From positions 60,256 through 124,255 of the forward strand of contig NZ_JADHDU010000001.1 in the NCBI RefSeq assembly GCF_016820495.1: DNA of 64,000 nt. Reading direction: 5' to 3'. The notes under the pieces were generated by a model. The model worked only from the letters and a program-made list of their open reading frames with translations, ran no database searches and was not told where the DNA came from. Each line of letters opens with the position of its first letter. The stretch's first letter is position 1. Below are positions 42,045 through 50,789 of the stretch, piece by piece. A program made the translations under genes and the position numbers. The DNA is from Planococcus beigongshangi (GTDB lineage: Bacteria; Bacillota; Bacilli; Bacillales_A; Planococcaceae).

Positions 42045-43238
42045 ATGAACTTCGACTTTTCAGATGAACAGACACTGCTGAGAAAAACTGTGAGGCAATT
42101 TGTGGACAATGAAATTATTTCCCATATCAGTGAATGGGACAGCAAAGGCGGTTTTGATCCGAAAATATGGGACCGTCTCGCTGAACTCGGGCTCATGGGA
42201 GTCTGCATTCCTGAAAAATACGGGGGCAGCGGCATGGATTATAATTCACTTGCGATTGTCTGCGAAGAACTGGAAAGAGGCGACACCACTTTTCGGACAG
42301 CAGTTTCGGTTCATACAGGCTTGAATTCGATGACCCTGCTGCAATGGGGGACGGAAGATCAAAAACAGCGGTTTTTAATCCCTCAGGCAAAAGGCGAGAA
42401 AATTGGCGCATTCGGATTGACCGAACCGGGAGCAGGTTCGGATGTCGCGGCACTTTCAAGTACAGCTGTCCGCGATGGCGATGAATATATTCTAAATGGC
42501 CAGAAGACATGGATTTCGCTATGTGATGCAGCTGATCATTTCATCGTTTTTGCGTATACCGATAAAGAGAAAAAACATCAAGGCATCAGCGCCTTTATCG
42601 TCGAACGCGACCGTGAAGGATTTTCTTCCAAAGCGATCAAAGGGAAATATGGCATCCGCGCGGGCAATACGGGGGAATTGTTCTTCGAAGACGTCCGGAT
42701 TCCTGCGGAAAACAGGCTGGGTGAAGAAGGGGAAGGTTTTAAAATAGCGATGGCTTCTCTGGATAACGGCCGCTTCACAGTAGCCGCGGGTGCCTGCGGC
42801 TTGATCAGCGCATGCCTGGAAGAAAGCGTGCGCTATGCCCAAACCCGCCAGACATTCGGTAAAATGATCGGAGAACATCAATTGGTCCAGCAGATGATTG
42901 CCCGCATGGAAGCCGGTTATCAGATGAGCCGTCTGCTCGTATACCGGGCCGGTGAGCTGAAAAATGCAGGCGTCCGAAATACCAGGGAGACATCACTCGC
43001 AAAATGGCAGGCATGTGATTTCGCCAACCAGGCAGCGGACGACGCTGTGCAGATCCACGGCGCATATGGCTATTCGGATGAATACCCGGTTGCCCGGTTC
43101 TTAAGAAATTCTAAGGCACCGGTAATATATGAAGGAACGCGGGAAATCCATACCATCATGCAGGCTGAATACGTCCTTGGAATGCGGGAAGATAAAAGCC
43201 TGAATAAGATGCTTCCAAAATGGCCGTTCGAAGAATAA
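42045..43238 (+). CDS. Acyl-CoA dehydrogenase, probable glutaryl-CoA type
   Basis: A 397-residue FAD flavoprotein. GAFGLTEPGAGSDVA and WISLCDAADHFIVFAY contact the flavin, and the catalytic Glu lies in the APVIYEGTREIH block. The stretch ELERGDTTFRTAVSVH corresponds to the human glutaryl-CoA dehydrogenase segment that carries the Arg binding the substrate's far carboxylate (YRSAMSV there, FRTAVSV here). With the two upstream lysine genes this points to glutaryl-CoA to crotonyl-CoA. A butyryl-type enzyme is the alternative. Start after GGGAGGTTATAGAGG. A terminator ends the operon. Confidence 0.8.
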   Translation: MNFDFSDEQTLLRKTVRQFVDNEIISHISEWDSKGGFDPKIWDRLAELGLMGVCIPEKYGGSGMDYNSLAIVCEELERGDTTFRTAVSVHTGLNSMTLLQWGTEDQKQRFLIPQAKGEKIGAFGLTEPGAGSDVAALSSTAVRDGDEYILNGQKTWISLCDAADHFIVFAYTDKEKKHQGISAFIVERDREGFSSKAIKGKYGIRAGNTGELFFEDVRIPAENRLGEEGEGFKIAMASLDNGRFTVAAGACGLISACLEESVRYAQTRQTFGKMIGEHQLVQQMIARMEAGYQMSRLLVYRAGELKNAGVRNTRETSLAKWQACDFANQAADDAVQIHGAYGYSDEYPVARFLRNSKAPVIYEGTREIHTIMQAEYVLGMREDKSLNKMLPKWPFEE

Positions 43239-43256
43239 CCTGCCGTTAAACCTCAT

Positions 43257-43298
43257 AAAGGCGCGAAGAAAATGACATTCTTCGCGTCTTTATTTTTT
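43257..43298 (+). terminator. Terminator of the lysine catabolic operon
   Basis: A(AA)GGCGCGAAGAA and TTCTTCGCGTCTTT form the stem, followed by a T run. Confidence 0.88.
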
Positions 43299-43318
43299 TG
43301 GAATAAATTCATAGGTGC

Positions 43319-44230
43319 TCAAAAGGTTGCCTCTTCCTGTCTGGGCACGAACATTTTTAATTTTTTTGGAAGAATTTCGATATCCACCGGGGTCTTTAAA
43401 TAGATTTCCCCATCCGTATCTATATCCATGGGTTCATCTGTGGCAATGCGGATACGCTGGCCCTGATAATGCTTGATATGGGCAAGTTCCTCAACTGCCA
43501 GATCCGGTTTGGATAGCGAAAACCATTCCATGATTGCGGCGATCGAAGAGTTCTGGATGATGAAAACGTCCAGCAGACCATCGGACGGATCAATGGAGTC
43601 CATTGGAAACGCATGGGTTCCAATCGACTTGCCGTTCATCACAAGCGCAAGTACGCCGCTTTCTTCATATTTCACATCATCTATCGTCAACTCGATCCGG
43701 AAAGGTTCGGTCTGGCGCATGGACTGCAGGCCGCTCATGAAATAACTGATCTTGCCGTAGCGCTCCTTCAATTGGGGGTCGATATTCGTCGAGGCGTCCG
43801 TGATGATTCCGATGCCTGCAAAATTCAAAAAGGAATGGCCATTGATGCTTGCGGCGTCGATATCTTTTATGACGCCTTCTGACAACGCTTCCGAAGCAAG
43901 CATCAAATCCATTGGAATATCCAAAGTCCGGGCGAAGTCATTGCACGTGCCGCTCGGAATGATGCCAAGTGGCGGAGGAACCGGTACATCAGACAAAGCC
44001 TGGACCGCATCGTGAACTGTGCCGTCCCCGCCTGCCACGAATAATGCGTCCACGTCAGCGATCGCTCCTTTACATGCTGCTGCAAATTCTTCGGGGCTGT
44101 TTGTCTGCACAAGCTCCAGTTTCTCTGAAGCCGCCGCCAGTGCTGGAGCTGCCAGCGCTATAACCGAGTCTGACGTGGACGCCCCTGCCTGTCCGTTATA
44201 CAATAAAACTGAACGCTTGAATTTCGGCAC
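43319..44230 (-). CDS. Diacylglycerol/lipid kinase family protein (YegS/BmrU-like)
   Basis: A 303-residue soluble lipid kinase of the DAGK catalytic family. The nucleotide-binding GGDGTVHDAV motif is near residue 68, followed by PLGIIPSGTCNDFARTL, both hallmark sequences. The C-terminal half is the beta-sandwich domain with DGLLDVFII. Several Bacillales paralogs exist (DgkB, YtlR, BmrU); this one cannot be assigned further. The ATG at 44230 follows AAGGAGG. It is transcribed alone, divergent from the AlaX gene. Confidence 0.86.
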   Translation of the reverse strand: MPKFKRSVLLYNGQAGASTSDSVIALAAPALAAASEKLELVQTNSPEEFAAACKGAIADVDALFVAGGDGTVHDAVQALSDVPVPPPLGIIPSGTCNDFARTLDIPMDLMLASEALSEGVIKDIDAASINGHSFLNFAGIGIITDASTNIDPQLKERYGKISYFMSGLQSMRQTEPFRIELTIDDVKYEESGVLALVMNGKSIGTHAFPMDSIDPSDGLLDVFIIQNSSIAAIMEWFSLSKPDLAVEELAHIKHYQGQRIRIATDEPMDIDTDGEIYLKTPVDIEILPKKLKMFVPRQEEATF

Positions 44231-44322
44231 GGTGAAACCTCCTTAAAACGATCTTATTCTTATAATTCCACTTTAAGCTTTTCTGTAAACAAATCAGACA
44301 GCTTATGTGAAAGGCAGGCAGA

Positions 44323-45507
44323 ATGATGACAGAAAAAATATATTATCAAGATGTTTCAGTCCACACATTCGAAGCAGAAGTGATGGCTGCTGGCACAGAC
44401 GCCAACGGGCATTATGTCATCCTGGACCGGAGCTGCTTTTATCCGGAAGGGGGCGGTCAGCCGGCAGACACGGGAACCATCGGAGAGATGGAAGTCCTGG
44501 ACGTCCAGGTGACCGAAGGAGAAATCCGGCATTATACGCCACAGCTTCTGAAGAAAGGGAGATTCACAGCGTCGATCCATTGGGAGCGGCGTTTCGACCA
44601 TATGCAGCAGCACACGGGCCAGCATTTGCTGAGTGCCGTGGCGGAAGATGATTTTGGCATGGTGACCACCAGCTTCCATCTGGGAGAGGAAAGGGTCACG
44701 ATCGATTTGGACTTTCCAAAGATATCAGCCGATCAGCTGAAGGCTATAGAGCTGCGGGTCAATGAATTGATCTGCAGCCAGCTTCCGGTTCAAACACATT
44801 GGGTGTCCCGTCAAGAAGCGCTGGAGCTGCCTTTGCGGAAACCGCCCGCTGTTGAAGGCGAAGTCCGTTTGGTTGAAATAGAAGGGATCGATCTGAACGC
44901 TTGCGGCGGTACCCATCTGCAAAATACGGCCGAACTGGGATTGCTTAAAATAATCCAAGCGGAGAAATCCAAATCAGGAACCCGCGTTTATTTCCTGTGC
45001 GGTCACCGCGCAATGGAGCATTTCAATCTGCTTCAATTGGTTACGGATCAGCTGACCCGCACCTTGAATGCACCGGCGGCAGAATTGCCGGATGCAGCAG
45101 TGGCCGTGCTGGCTGACCGGAAAGAAAAAGAAAAGCAATTGAAGAAATTGACTGCGGAGCTAATCGAAATGGAGGCTGGGAGCCTTCCTTCGGAAGGTAA
45201 CCTGATCATCAAAGAAATTGAAGGGCGGCCTTTCAAAGATGTCCAGCAATTGGCAAGGCTGGCTGTCAAAAAGAATCCTTCATCTTATGTACTGTTCGCA
45301 GTTCCGGAATCTGAAACGCTCCGCCTCGTGGGTGCGAAAGGCAAGGATACTCCGGGAAATATGACGGAAGTTTTCCGTAAGATGATGGAAGCTGCTGCTG
45401 GAAATGCCGGCGGGAATGAAGAATTCGCTCAGGCTGGCGGCCTGTCGGCGGCGGACCTGGATATATATATAACTGCTTTCCGAAGCCTGATAAAAGATAT
45501 TACATAA
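44323..45507 (+). CDS. Alanyl-tRNA editing protein, AlaX-L type
   Basis: A 394-residue free-standing editing enzyme that hydrolyses misacylated Ser- or Gly-tRNA(Ala). Zinc ligands are HMQQHTGQHLL (HxxxH, about residue 92-96) and CGGTHLQNT (C and H, about 193-197). Residues 230-394 form a DHHA1-type tail, with a coiled coil (ADRKEKEKQLKKLTAEL) and a C-terminal GGNEEFAQAGGLS segment like the last domain of AlaRS. The length therefore fits AlaX-L rather than the short AlaX-S. AAAGGCAGGCAG precedes the ATG. Confidence 0.9.
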   Translation: MMTEKIYYQDVSVHTFEAEVMAAGTDANGHYVILDRSCFYPEGGGQPADTGTIGEMEVLDVQVTEGEIRHYTPQLLKKGRFTASIHWERRFDHMQQHTGQHLLSAVAEDDFGMVTTSFHLGEERVTIDLDFPKISADQLKAIELRVNELICSQLPVQTHWVSRQEALELPLRKPPAVEGEVRLVEIEGIDLNACGGTHLQNTAELGLLKIIQAEKSKSGTRVYFLCGHRAMEHFNLLQLVTDQLTRTLNAPAAELPDAAVAVLADRKEKEKQLKKLTAELIEMEAGSLPSEGNLIIKEIEGRPFKDVQQLARLAVKKNPSSYVLFAVPESETLRLVGAKGKDTPGNMTEVFRKMMEAAAGNAGGNEEFAQAGGLSAADLDIYITAFRSLIKDIT

Positions 45508-45575
45508 TTGCTGTAACTTTTTTGTAATATTACTGTCTAATCAGTAAAAGCTGGCTGAGAAGGAGTGGATGGAAC

Positions 45576-47714
45576 ATGAAGAAAAGAAGTTTATGGCTCG
45601 TTGCGGCTGTGCTTATTGCAGCTATAGGAATCGGATTTGCGTTTATGATCGATAAAGTTTCAATAAGTGCATCATCCGTCGCTTTGGCAGAGCAGGGATG
45701 GAGAGCCAATTTTTCTTCAGCACTCCATTCAGACGCAATTACAAAAGGGAATATCTATTTGACTGACGCGGAAAATGAACCGGTGGAAACGGAAATGGTG
45801 CTGCTTGAAAATGGAAAGACATTGGAGATTCCGCAAATTTCAACAGGCAGCTATATTCTTCATATCAAAAAATCGGCTATTAAAGGGAAATACCTGAAAA
45901 GCCTGCCGACCGATGAAATTGCGTTTTCGGTGCAGGAAAAGATTACAGCTCTTTCGACTGAAGATGAGCTGGAAGCCTATTTCAGGCAATTGCTGGAATT
46001 GCAGAAAAACAATGAACGCTACGGTGCATTTGGTGAAGGAGGAGGAATGGAGACGGAGGAATCCGTATCCAGTGATTCGGCAGGATCCGGCGATGGAGGC
46101 AATTATTCTTCGACGAATAACCAGGTGGAAGGCGTCGATGAAGCGGATCTTGTGAAGACGGATGGCTCCTATATTTATTCCATCAGTGACTCGCGGGTGC
46201 TTGTGACGGATGCCCGAAACCCGTCGGATCTGAAAATTGCTGCTGATCTGTCGTTTGACCCTGAAATGTATCCACAGCAATTGTTCCTGTCGGATAACAC
46301 ATTGGTCGTGATGGGCAGTGAATACAATTTCATGGATGAAGGGACGCAGGAGGAGGAAATGCAGCATATCTCCATGACCAGCCTGTATCTGTATGATATC
46401 CGTGACCCTTCATCTCCACAGCTTCTTCGGAAGATCGGTACAGAAGGCAATTTGAATGGAGCCCGTCTTACGGACGGCATCCTCTATTATGTAACGAATG
46501 TGTATCCGCAGATCTGGATGATGGAGGAACAGGAAGATATCGAACTGCGGCCGAGAACATTCGATTCGAAGGATGGCGAAGAATTGTCAGTACTTCCTTT
46601 TGATAGGATTTCCATTCTCCCGGGCACGATGGAAGGCAGCTACAGCATCGTTTCAGCGATCGATCTTGCTGATCCGCAGAAAAACGAACTGTCGACTGAC
46701 GGTTTTCTAGGCGGCAGTGAGCAGCTTTACATGACAAAGGAAAGCTTGTATCTGACGGCGGCAGCCTATGTGCCGATGGATGAAATGGAGACAGAAGATA
46801 ACGTCTCGATGGATATCTGGATTCCGCAATTGGCCAATACGGAAATCTTTAAATTCGCTTTGGAAGGCACCGCGGTAGAATTTGTTGCATCCAGTCAAGT
46901 GAAAGGGACGCTGCTGAATCAGTTCTCGATGGATGAATACAATGGTTATTTCCGCATCGTTACAACCGAAGGCTTTGCCTGGGATGAAGCGGCCCCTTCG
47001 AAAAATCATCTGTTCATCTTGAATGGCGGGATGGAACAAGTAGGCTCGGTGGAAGATCTGGCTCAAGGCGAAAGAATCTACTCGGCACGCTTCCTGGGCG
47101 ATAAAGCTTATATGGTGACATTCAAAGAAACGGATCCCTTGTTTGTCATCGATGTCTCAACTCCATCAGCGCCGGCAGTTCTTGGTGAGCTGAAAATTCC
47201 AGGGTTCTCCAATTATTTGCATCCCCTCGGTGATGACCATCTGATCGGCTTCGGTTCCGATACCCATCTGGTCCCATCAAAAGAAGGGGAGGCACGAGTG
47301 GTTACAGGCGGTATGAAGATATCCTTGTTCGATGTAAGTGATTTTGAGAATCCGCTTGAAAAAGATACGGAAATCATCGGAGGCCAAGGGACGAGTTCAG
47401 CCCTTCAGTACGACCACAAGGCTTTATTCACCCATCAGGAAAAAAACCTGTATGGTTTCCCGATCAATATTTACCGGGAAACAGCAGGGGACTTCATCGA
47501 ATTTGAAGGGCAGGGCGCGATGATCTACACCATCACGCCGGAAGGGATAAGCCAGACGGCGAATCTTCTGAAGGAAGGGTCAGGACAGTATGAAGACTGG
47601 GAAAGTATGATCCAGCGAATCATTTATATCGATGAAACACTCTTTACGATCGCTAACAGCGAGATCAAGAGTTATGATCTGAATACCTTCGAGATCCAGG
47701 ATGCAATTGAATAG
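45576..47714 (+). CDS. Secreted/anchored beta-propeller domain protein
   Basis: A 712-residue extracytoplasmic protein. Residues 6-24 are a hydrophobic signal or anchor. A short N-terminal region resembling an SbsA/Ig-like module (to about 110) is followed by an acidic Ser/Gly linker. The NNQVEGVDEADLVKTDG segment opens the 'secreted C-terminal beta-propeller' domain (Beta_propel family), with repeated YLYDIRDPSSPQLL-, LFVIDVSTPSAPAVLGEL- and ISLFDVSDFENPLE-type blades to the end. The role is unknown; family members are surface-exposed. Start after AGAAGGAG. A terminator follows. Confidence 0.88.
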   Translation: MKKRSLWLVAAVLIAAIGIGFAFMIDKVSISASSVALAEQGWRANFSSALHSDAITKGNIYLTDAENEPVETEMVLLENGKTLEIPQISTGSYILHIKKSAIKGKYLKSLPTDEIAFSVQEKITALSTEDELEAYFRQLLELQKNNERYGAFGEGGGMETEESVSSDSAGSGDGGNYSSTNNQVEGVDEADLVKTDGSYIYSISDSRVLVTDARNPSDLKIAADLSFDPEMYPQQLFLSDNTLVVMGSEYNFMDEGTQEEEMQHISMTSLYLYDIRDPSSPQLLRKIGTEGNLNGARLTDGILYYVTNVYPQIWMMEEQEDIELRPRTFDSKDGEELSVLPFDRISILPGTMEGSYSIVSAIDLADPQKNELSTDGFLGGSEQLYMTKESLYLTAAAYVPMDEMETEDNVSMDIWIPQLANTEIFKFALEGTAVEFVASSQVKGTLLNQFSMDEYNGYFRIVTTEGFAWDEAAPSKNHLFILNGGMEQVGSVEDLAQGERIYSARFLGDKAYMVTFKETDPLFVIDVSTPSAPAVLGELKIPGFSNYLHPLGDDHLIGFGSDTHLVPSKEGEARVVTGGMKISLFDVSDFENPLEKDTEIIGGQGTSSALQYDHKALFTHQEKNLYGFPINIYRETAGDFIEFEGQGAMIYTITPEGISQTANLLKEGSGQYEDWESMIQRIIYIDETLFTIANSEIKSYDLNTFEIQDAIE

Positions 47715-47733
47715 TAAGATTGTACAAATGCGT

Positions 47734-47766
47734 GTCAGGAAATTTATCCTGGCACGTTTTTTTTTT
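47734..47766 (+). terminator. Terminator after the beta-propeller gene
   Basis: GTGTCAGGA(AA) and TCCTGGCAC form the stem, followed by ten T. The T run overlaps a weak sigma-B-like box (GTTTTT, 14 bases, GGGAAG) and a TTGACA hexamer that may serve the next gene. Confidence 0.85.
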
Positions 47767-47819
47767 GACAGAAAAGGGAAGAATAAGAGTATTCTGAAAA
47801 AACACTGGAGGGATAGTAG

Positions 47820-48959
47820 ATGAAGGCAGTTACGTTCCAAGGGGCAAAAGATATCCAAGTAAAAAATGTCAAAGACCCGGAAATCGAAAAGAAAGACGAT
47901 ATCATCATCAAAATTACTTCCACCGCGATTTGCGGATCCGATTTGCATATCTACCAAGGAGCTTTACCGACGCATAAAGACTATGTGATCGGCCATGAAC
48001 CGATGGGAATCGTAGAAGAAGTTGGGTCTGAAGTGACCAAAGTGAAAAAAGGGGACCGTGTGGTCATTCCTTTTAATATCAGCTGCGGCCAATGTTTCTT
48101 CTGTGACCACGATATGGAGAGCCAGTGTGATAATTCGAACAGCAATCCGCATTTCGATACAGGCGGCTATTTCGGCTTCACGGAGCGCTACGGCAATTAT
48201 CCAGGGGGACAGGCGGAATACTTGCGCGTGCCTTACGGAAATTTCATGCCGTTCGTCATTCCGGAATCTTCAGAGCTTGAAGATGAATCTGTCTTATTCC
48301 TTTCCGATGTATTGCCGACAGCCTATTGGAGTGTTGAAAATGCGGGAGTGAAGCAAGGTGATACCGTTGTTGTCCTTGGCTGTGGACCGATTGGACTGAT
48401 GACGCAGAAATTCGCCTGGATGAAAGGTGCAGCGCGTGTCATCGCAGTTGATGAACTGCCTTACCGCATGGAACGTGCGAAACGTATGAACAATGTGGAA
48501 ATTGTCGATTTCAGCCAGCATGATAATACAGGAGCCTTCATCCACGATCTGACAAACGGCGGTGCACGCATCGTCATCGACTGTGTCGGAATGGATGGCA
48601 AGAAGTCACCGATGGAAGCGGCGCAGCAAAAACTTAAATTACAGGGCGGTACATTGAGTGCCATCGATATAGCGAAAGACGCGGTCAGCAAATTCGGTAT
48701 CATCCAATTGACGGGTGTTTATGGGTTAACTTATAATATGTTCCCGCTCGGCAATATCTTCGAGCGGAACGTGACGATGAAAATGGGGCAGGCGCCGGTC
48801 GTCCACCTTATGCCGAAACTCTTCGAGATGATCGATAACGGTGAATTCGATCCGCGAGAAATCATTTCACATATCATGCCAATGGAGAAAGCAAGTGACG
48901 CTTACCAAATTTTCAATGATCACGTGGATGAATGTACGAAAGTCGTATTGAAACCGTGA
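47820..48959 (+). CDS. Zinc-dependent medium-chain alcohol dehydrogenase
   Basis: A 379-residue medium-chain dehydrogenase. Catalytic zinc ligands are Cys in AICGSDLH (about 38) and GHEPMGIVEEVG (His/Glu, about 60). Structural zinc cysteines occur as CGQCFFCDHDMESQC (about 90-104). The cofactor fold has VVLGCGPIGLM near 180, followed by VDELPYRMERA. It resembles the glutathione-independent formaldehyde-dehydrogenase-like subgroup (B. subtilis AdhB). The substrate is uncertain. CTGGAGGG precedes the ATG. Confidence 0.9.
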   Translation: MKAVTFQGAKDIQVKNVKDPEIEKKDDIIIKITSTAICGSDLHIYQGALPTHKDYVIGHEPMGIVEEVGSEVTKVKKGDRVVIPFNISCGQCFFCDHDMESQCDNSNSNPHFDTGGYFGFTERYGNYPGGQAEYLRVPYGNFMPFVIPESSELEDESVLFLSDVLPTAYWSVENAGVKQGDTVVVLGCGPIGLMTQKFAWMKGAARVIAVDELPYRMERAKRMNNVEIVDFSQHDNTGAFIHDLTNGGARIVIDCVGMDGKKSPMEAAQQKLKLQGGTLSAIDIAKDAVSKFGIIQLTGVYGLTYNMFPLGNIFERNVTMKMGQAPVVHLMPKLFEMIDNGEFDPREIISHIMPMEKASDAYQIFNDHVDECTKVVLKP

Positions 48960-48984
48960 TTTACAACTTAATCAGCTGAAACAG

Positions 48985-49012
48985 GAACGCTCCGCCTGGG
49001 CGGAGCGTTTTA
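48985..49012 (+). terminator. Terminator after the alcohol dehydrogenase gene
   Basis: AACGCTCCGCC and GGCGGAGCGTTTT. A nearly identical hairpin occurs at 49442. Confidence 0.85.
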
Positions 49013-49044
49013 TAGCTTGCTGAGAAAGAAGTAAAGACAGGTAA

Positions 49045-49210
49045 ACGATATTCCGCAAAACAGCTTCGCTTTCCTGGTGGCTTGCGCTGAGCTAACTCGT
49101 GCTCGTTCGACTTCGCCCTAGTGGATCTCAGCACTTCGCTCGAAACGGAGTTGGCTTTCCAACTCCGTTTCTGCTCATCTGGGAGTCTTCGCTGTTTTGC
49201 TTCATATCTC
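49045..49210 (+). repeat. Family B repeat fragment (no terminal repeats)
   Basis: Contains CGATATTCCGCAAAACAGC, CTTGCGCTGAGCTAACTCG, GTGGATCTCAGCACTTCG and CTGGGAGTCTTCGCTGTTTTG, as in the left half of the element at 38795. An AACGGAGTTGGCTTTCCAACTCCGTT hairpin-like insert lies inside. Neither terminal inverted repeat is present, so this is a partial copy. Confidence 0.8.
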
Positions 49211-49284
49211 ATAATTATCTTCTATAAAGAAGAAATTCAAGAAAATGGGTCCGTTGAAAAAAGGTATCCAGCCTGCCTAAAGAA

Positions 49285-49412
49285 TCAGAATGGAGTAGCA
49301 GTTGGCGACTCCTGCAGGAAACAGAGCGTGTCCTGAGACCCCGCAGGAGCGAAGCGACGAGGAGGCTCAGGCCGCTCCCTGCGCAAAGCGTCCAACTGAG
49401 ACGGAATGATTG
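49285..49412 (+). repeat. Family C intergenic repeat
   Basis: GGCGACTCCTGCAGGAAACA...ACCCCGCAGGAGCGAAGCGACGAGGAGGCTC...GCGCAAAGCGTCCAACTGAGACGG. This GC-rich palindromic unit is a type I know to be widespread in intergenic regions of Bacillaceae and relatives. One copy in this window. Confidence 0.75.
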
Positions 49413-49441
49413 AAGCAGATGATGTTTATTGATAATCTGAG

Positions 49442-49477
49442 GAACGCTCCGCCCAGGCGGAGCGTTTTAATTTTTGT
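49442..49477 (+). terminator. Second copy of the AACGCTCCGCC hairpin
   Basis: AACGCTCCGCC and GGCGGAGCGTTTTAA, nearly the same as at 48985. It could end any transcript crossing the repeat region or be a duplicated copy of that terminator. Confidence 0.7.
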
Positions 49478-49519
49478 CCGGGTGCTGTATGATTAGGGCA
49501 AGTGGAGAGGGGGGGTAAA

Positions 49520-50275
49520 GTGACTCAGATTGTTGAAACCAGGAGGGAATTGGCACTGGATTGCTTTCTTCTGGCAGGAAAAATCATGATGGAAAGCGGC
49601 GCAGAGACTTACCGGATTGAAGATACGATGATCCGGATGGCTGCTTCCCAGAAAATGATGGATTGCCATTGTTTTATAACGCCTACAGGCATCATGTTCT
49701 CTCCGAGTGATGAATTGGCGACAAGATTTGTCCGCATCAACAACCGCCGCACGGATCTGGAGCAAGTGGCACTTGTAAATGCCGTATCCAGAAAGCTGGT
49801 TGCTGGCGAGTTGACGCTGCAGCAGGCATATGAAGAAATGCAGAGGATCGATCAAAACGATTACATGTTTCCGTTGCAGCTTCAGGTGTTGGCGGCTGCC
49901 ATGGCAAGCGGCTGTTTCCTGATTCTGCTGGGCGGAGGCTGGGCAGACCTTCCTTTCGCTTTTCTGATCGGAGGCACTGCATTTTATATTGTGGAAATGA
50001 TCCTGGAAAAGACCAGGGTGAAATTTTTTGCTGAATTCATCGGGGCCCTGGCTATCGGGGCCTCAGCATCACTTGTCATTTATGCCGGTCTTGGACAGGA
50101 TCTGGATACGATCATGATCGGGTCCGTAATGCCGCTTGTGCCGGGCTTGCTGATCACGAATGCGGTAAGGGACCTGATGGCCGGCCACTTCGTTTCCGGA
50201 TTATCCAAAGGTGCAGAAGCTTTTCTGACGGCTTTTGCCATTGGGGCGGGCATCGCACTTGTACTGTCATTTTAA
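49520..50275 (+). CDS. Threonine/serine exporter family protein, ThrE N-terminal type (YjjP-like)
   Basis: A 251-residue protein. The N-terminal 115 residues are cytosolic and contain the DUF1212 signature LAGKIMMESGAETYRIEDTMIRMA and FITPTGIMFS. Five helices follow, from ALAAAMASG to the C terminus, with VMPLVPGLLITNAVRDL near residue 210, conserved in ThrE. It is the larger half of a two-protein exporter completed by the next gene. Export of Thr/Ser or dicarboxylates such as succinate is known for relatives. The start is the GTG at 49520 after GAGGGGGGG; the upstream GTG at 49502 precedes that site. Confidence 0.84.
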   Translation: MTQIVETRRELALDCFLLAGKIMMESGAETYRIEDTMIRMAASQKMMDCHCFITPTGIMFSPSDELATRFVRINNRRTDLEQVALVNAVSRKLVAGELTLQQAYEEMQRIDQNDYMFPLQLQVLAAAMASGCFLILLGGGWADLPFAFLIGGTAFYIVEMILEKTRVKFFAEFIGALAIGASASLVIYAGLGQDLDTIMIGSVMPLVPGLLITNAVRDLMAGHFVSGLSKGAEAFLTAFAIGAGIALVLSF

Positions 50276-50287
50276 AGGGGGAATTGG

Positions 50288-50755
50288 ATGAATTGGCCAT
50301 TGGAAGCCTTTCTTAGTTTTTTGGCGGCCGGTGCATTCGGTGTCGTTTTTAATGCACCGCGCCGGACACTCATCAGCTGTGGGTTGGTCGGCATGAGCGG
50401 CTGGCTGATTTACCGCGCATATTTCCTGGCGTTTGATGATTCGGTCCAGGCAACTTTTGCCGGTGCATTCGCAGTGGCGCTGGTCGCCCACATCCTCGCG
50501 AAAAAGTTCAAGATGCCTATGATTGTATTCAGTGTTGCAGGCATCATCCCGCTAGTTCCAGGGAGTAAAGCCTATAACGCGATGCGCAATATTGTGGAAA
50601 ATAATTACCTGGAGGCCATGGCATTTGCTGCAGATGCTTTGATGGTATCCGGCGCCATTGCAATGGGGCTGGTGTTTGCGGAAGTTCTCATGCAGATGGT
50701 TTTCAAGCGGCAAGCAAAAAGGATCCAAAAGAAAATCGGTATGACACAGAACTAG
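50288..50755 (+). CDS. Threonine/serine exporter family protein, ThrE C-terminal type (YjjB-like, DUF3815)
   Basis: A 155-residue protein with five predicted helices. It has the small-partner signature AFGVVFNAPRRTLISCGLVGMSGWL and IPLVPGSKAYNAMRNIVENNY. It follows the larger partner by 12 bases behind AAGGGGG, and the two are expected to form one transporter. The last codons form one arm of the terminator downstream. Confidence 0.86.
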   Translation: MNWPLEAFLSFLAAGAFGVVFNAPRRTLISCGLVGMSGWLIYRAYFLAFDDSVQATFAGAFAVALVAHILAKKFKMPMIVFSVAGIIPLVPGSKAYNAMRNIVENNYLEAMAFAADALMVSGAIAMGLVFAEVLMQMVFKRQAKRIQKKIGMTQN

Positions 50756-50778
50756 CATCTGTGGCATACCGATTTTTA
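50733..50778. terminator. Bidirectional terminator overlapping the end of the exporter gene
   Basis: AAAATCGGTATGACACAGA and TCTGTGGCATACCGATTTT form a long stem with one mismatch, between convergent genes. Confidence 0.92.
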
Positions 50779-50789
50779 TTTTATAATTT

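Noticed and set aside
49285..49412. GC-rich palindromic repeat considered as an attachment site or ncRNA
   Set aside because: It matches a repeat type known to be widespread in Bacillaceae intergenic regions and no integrase is nearby.
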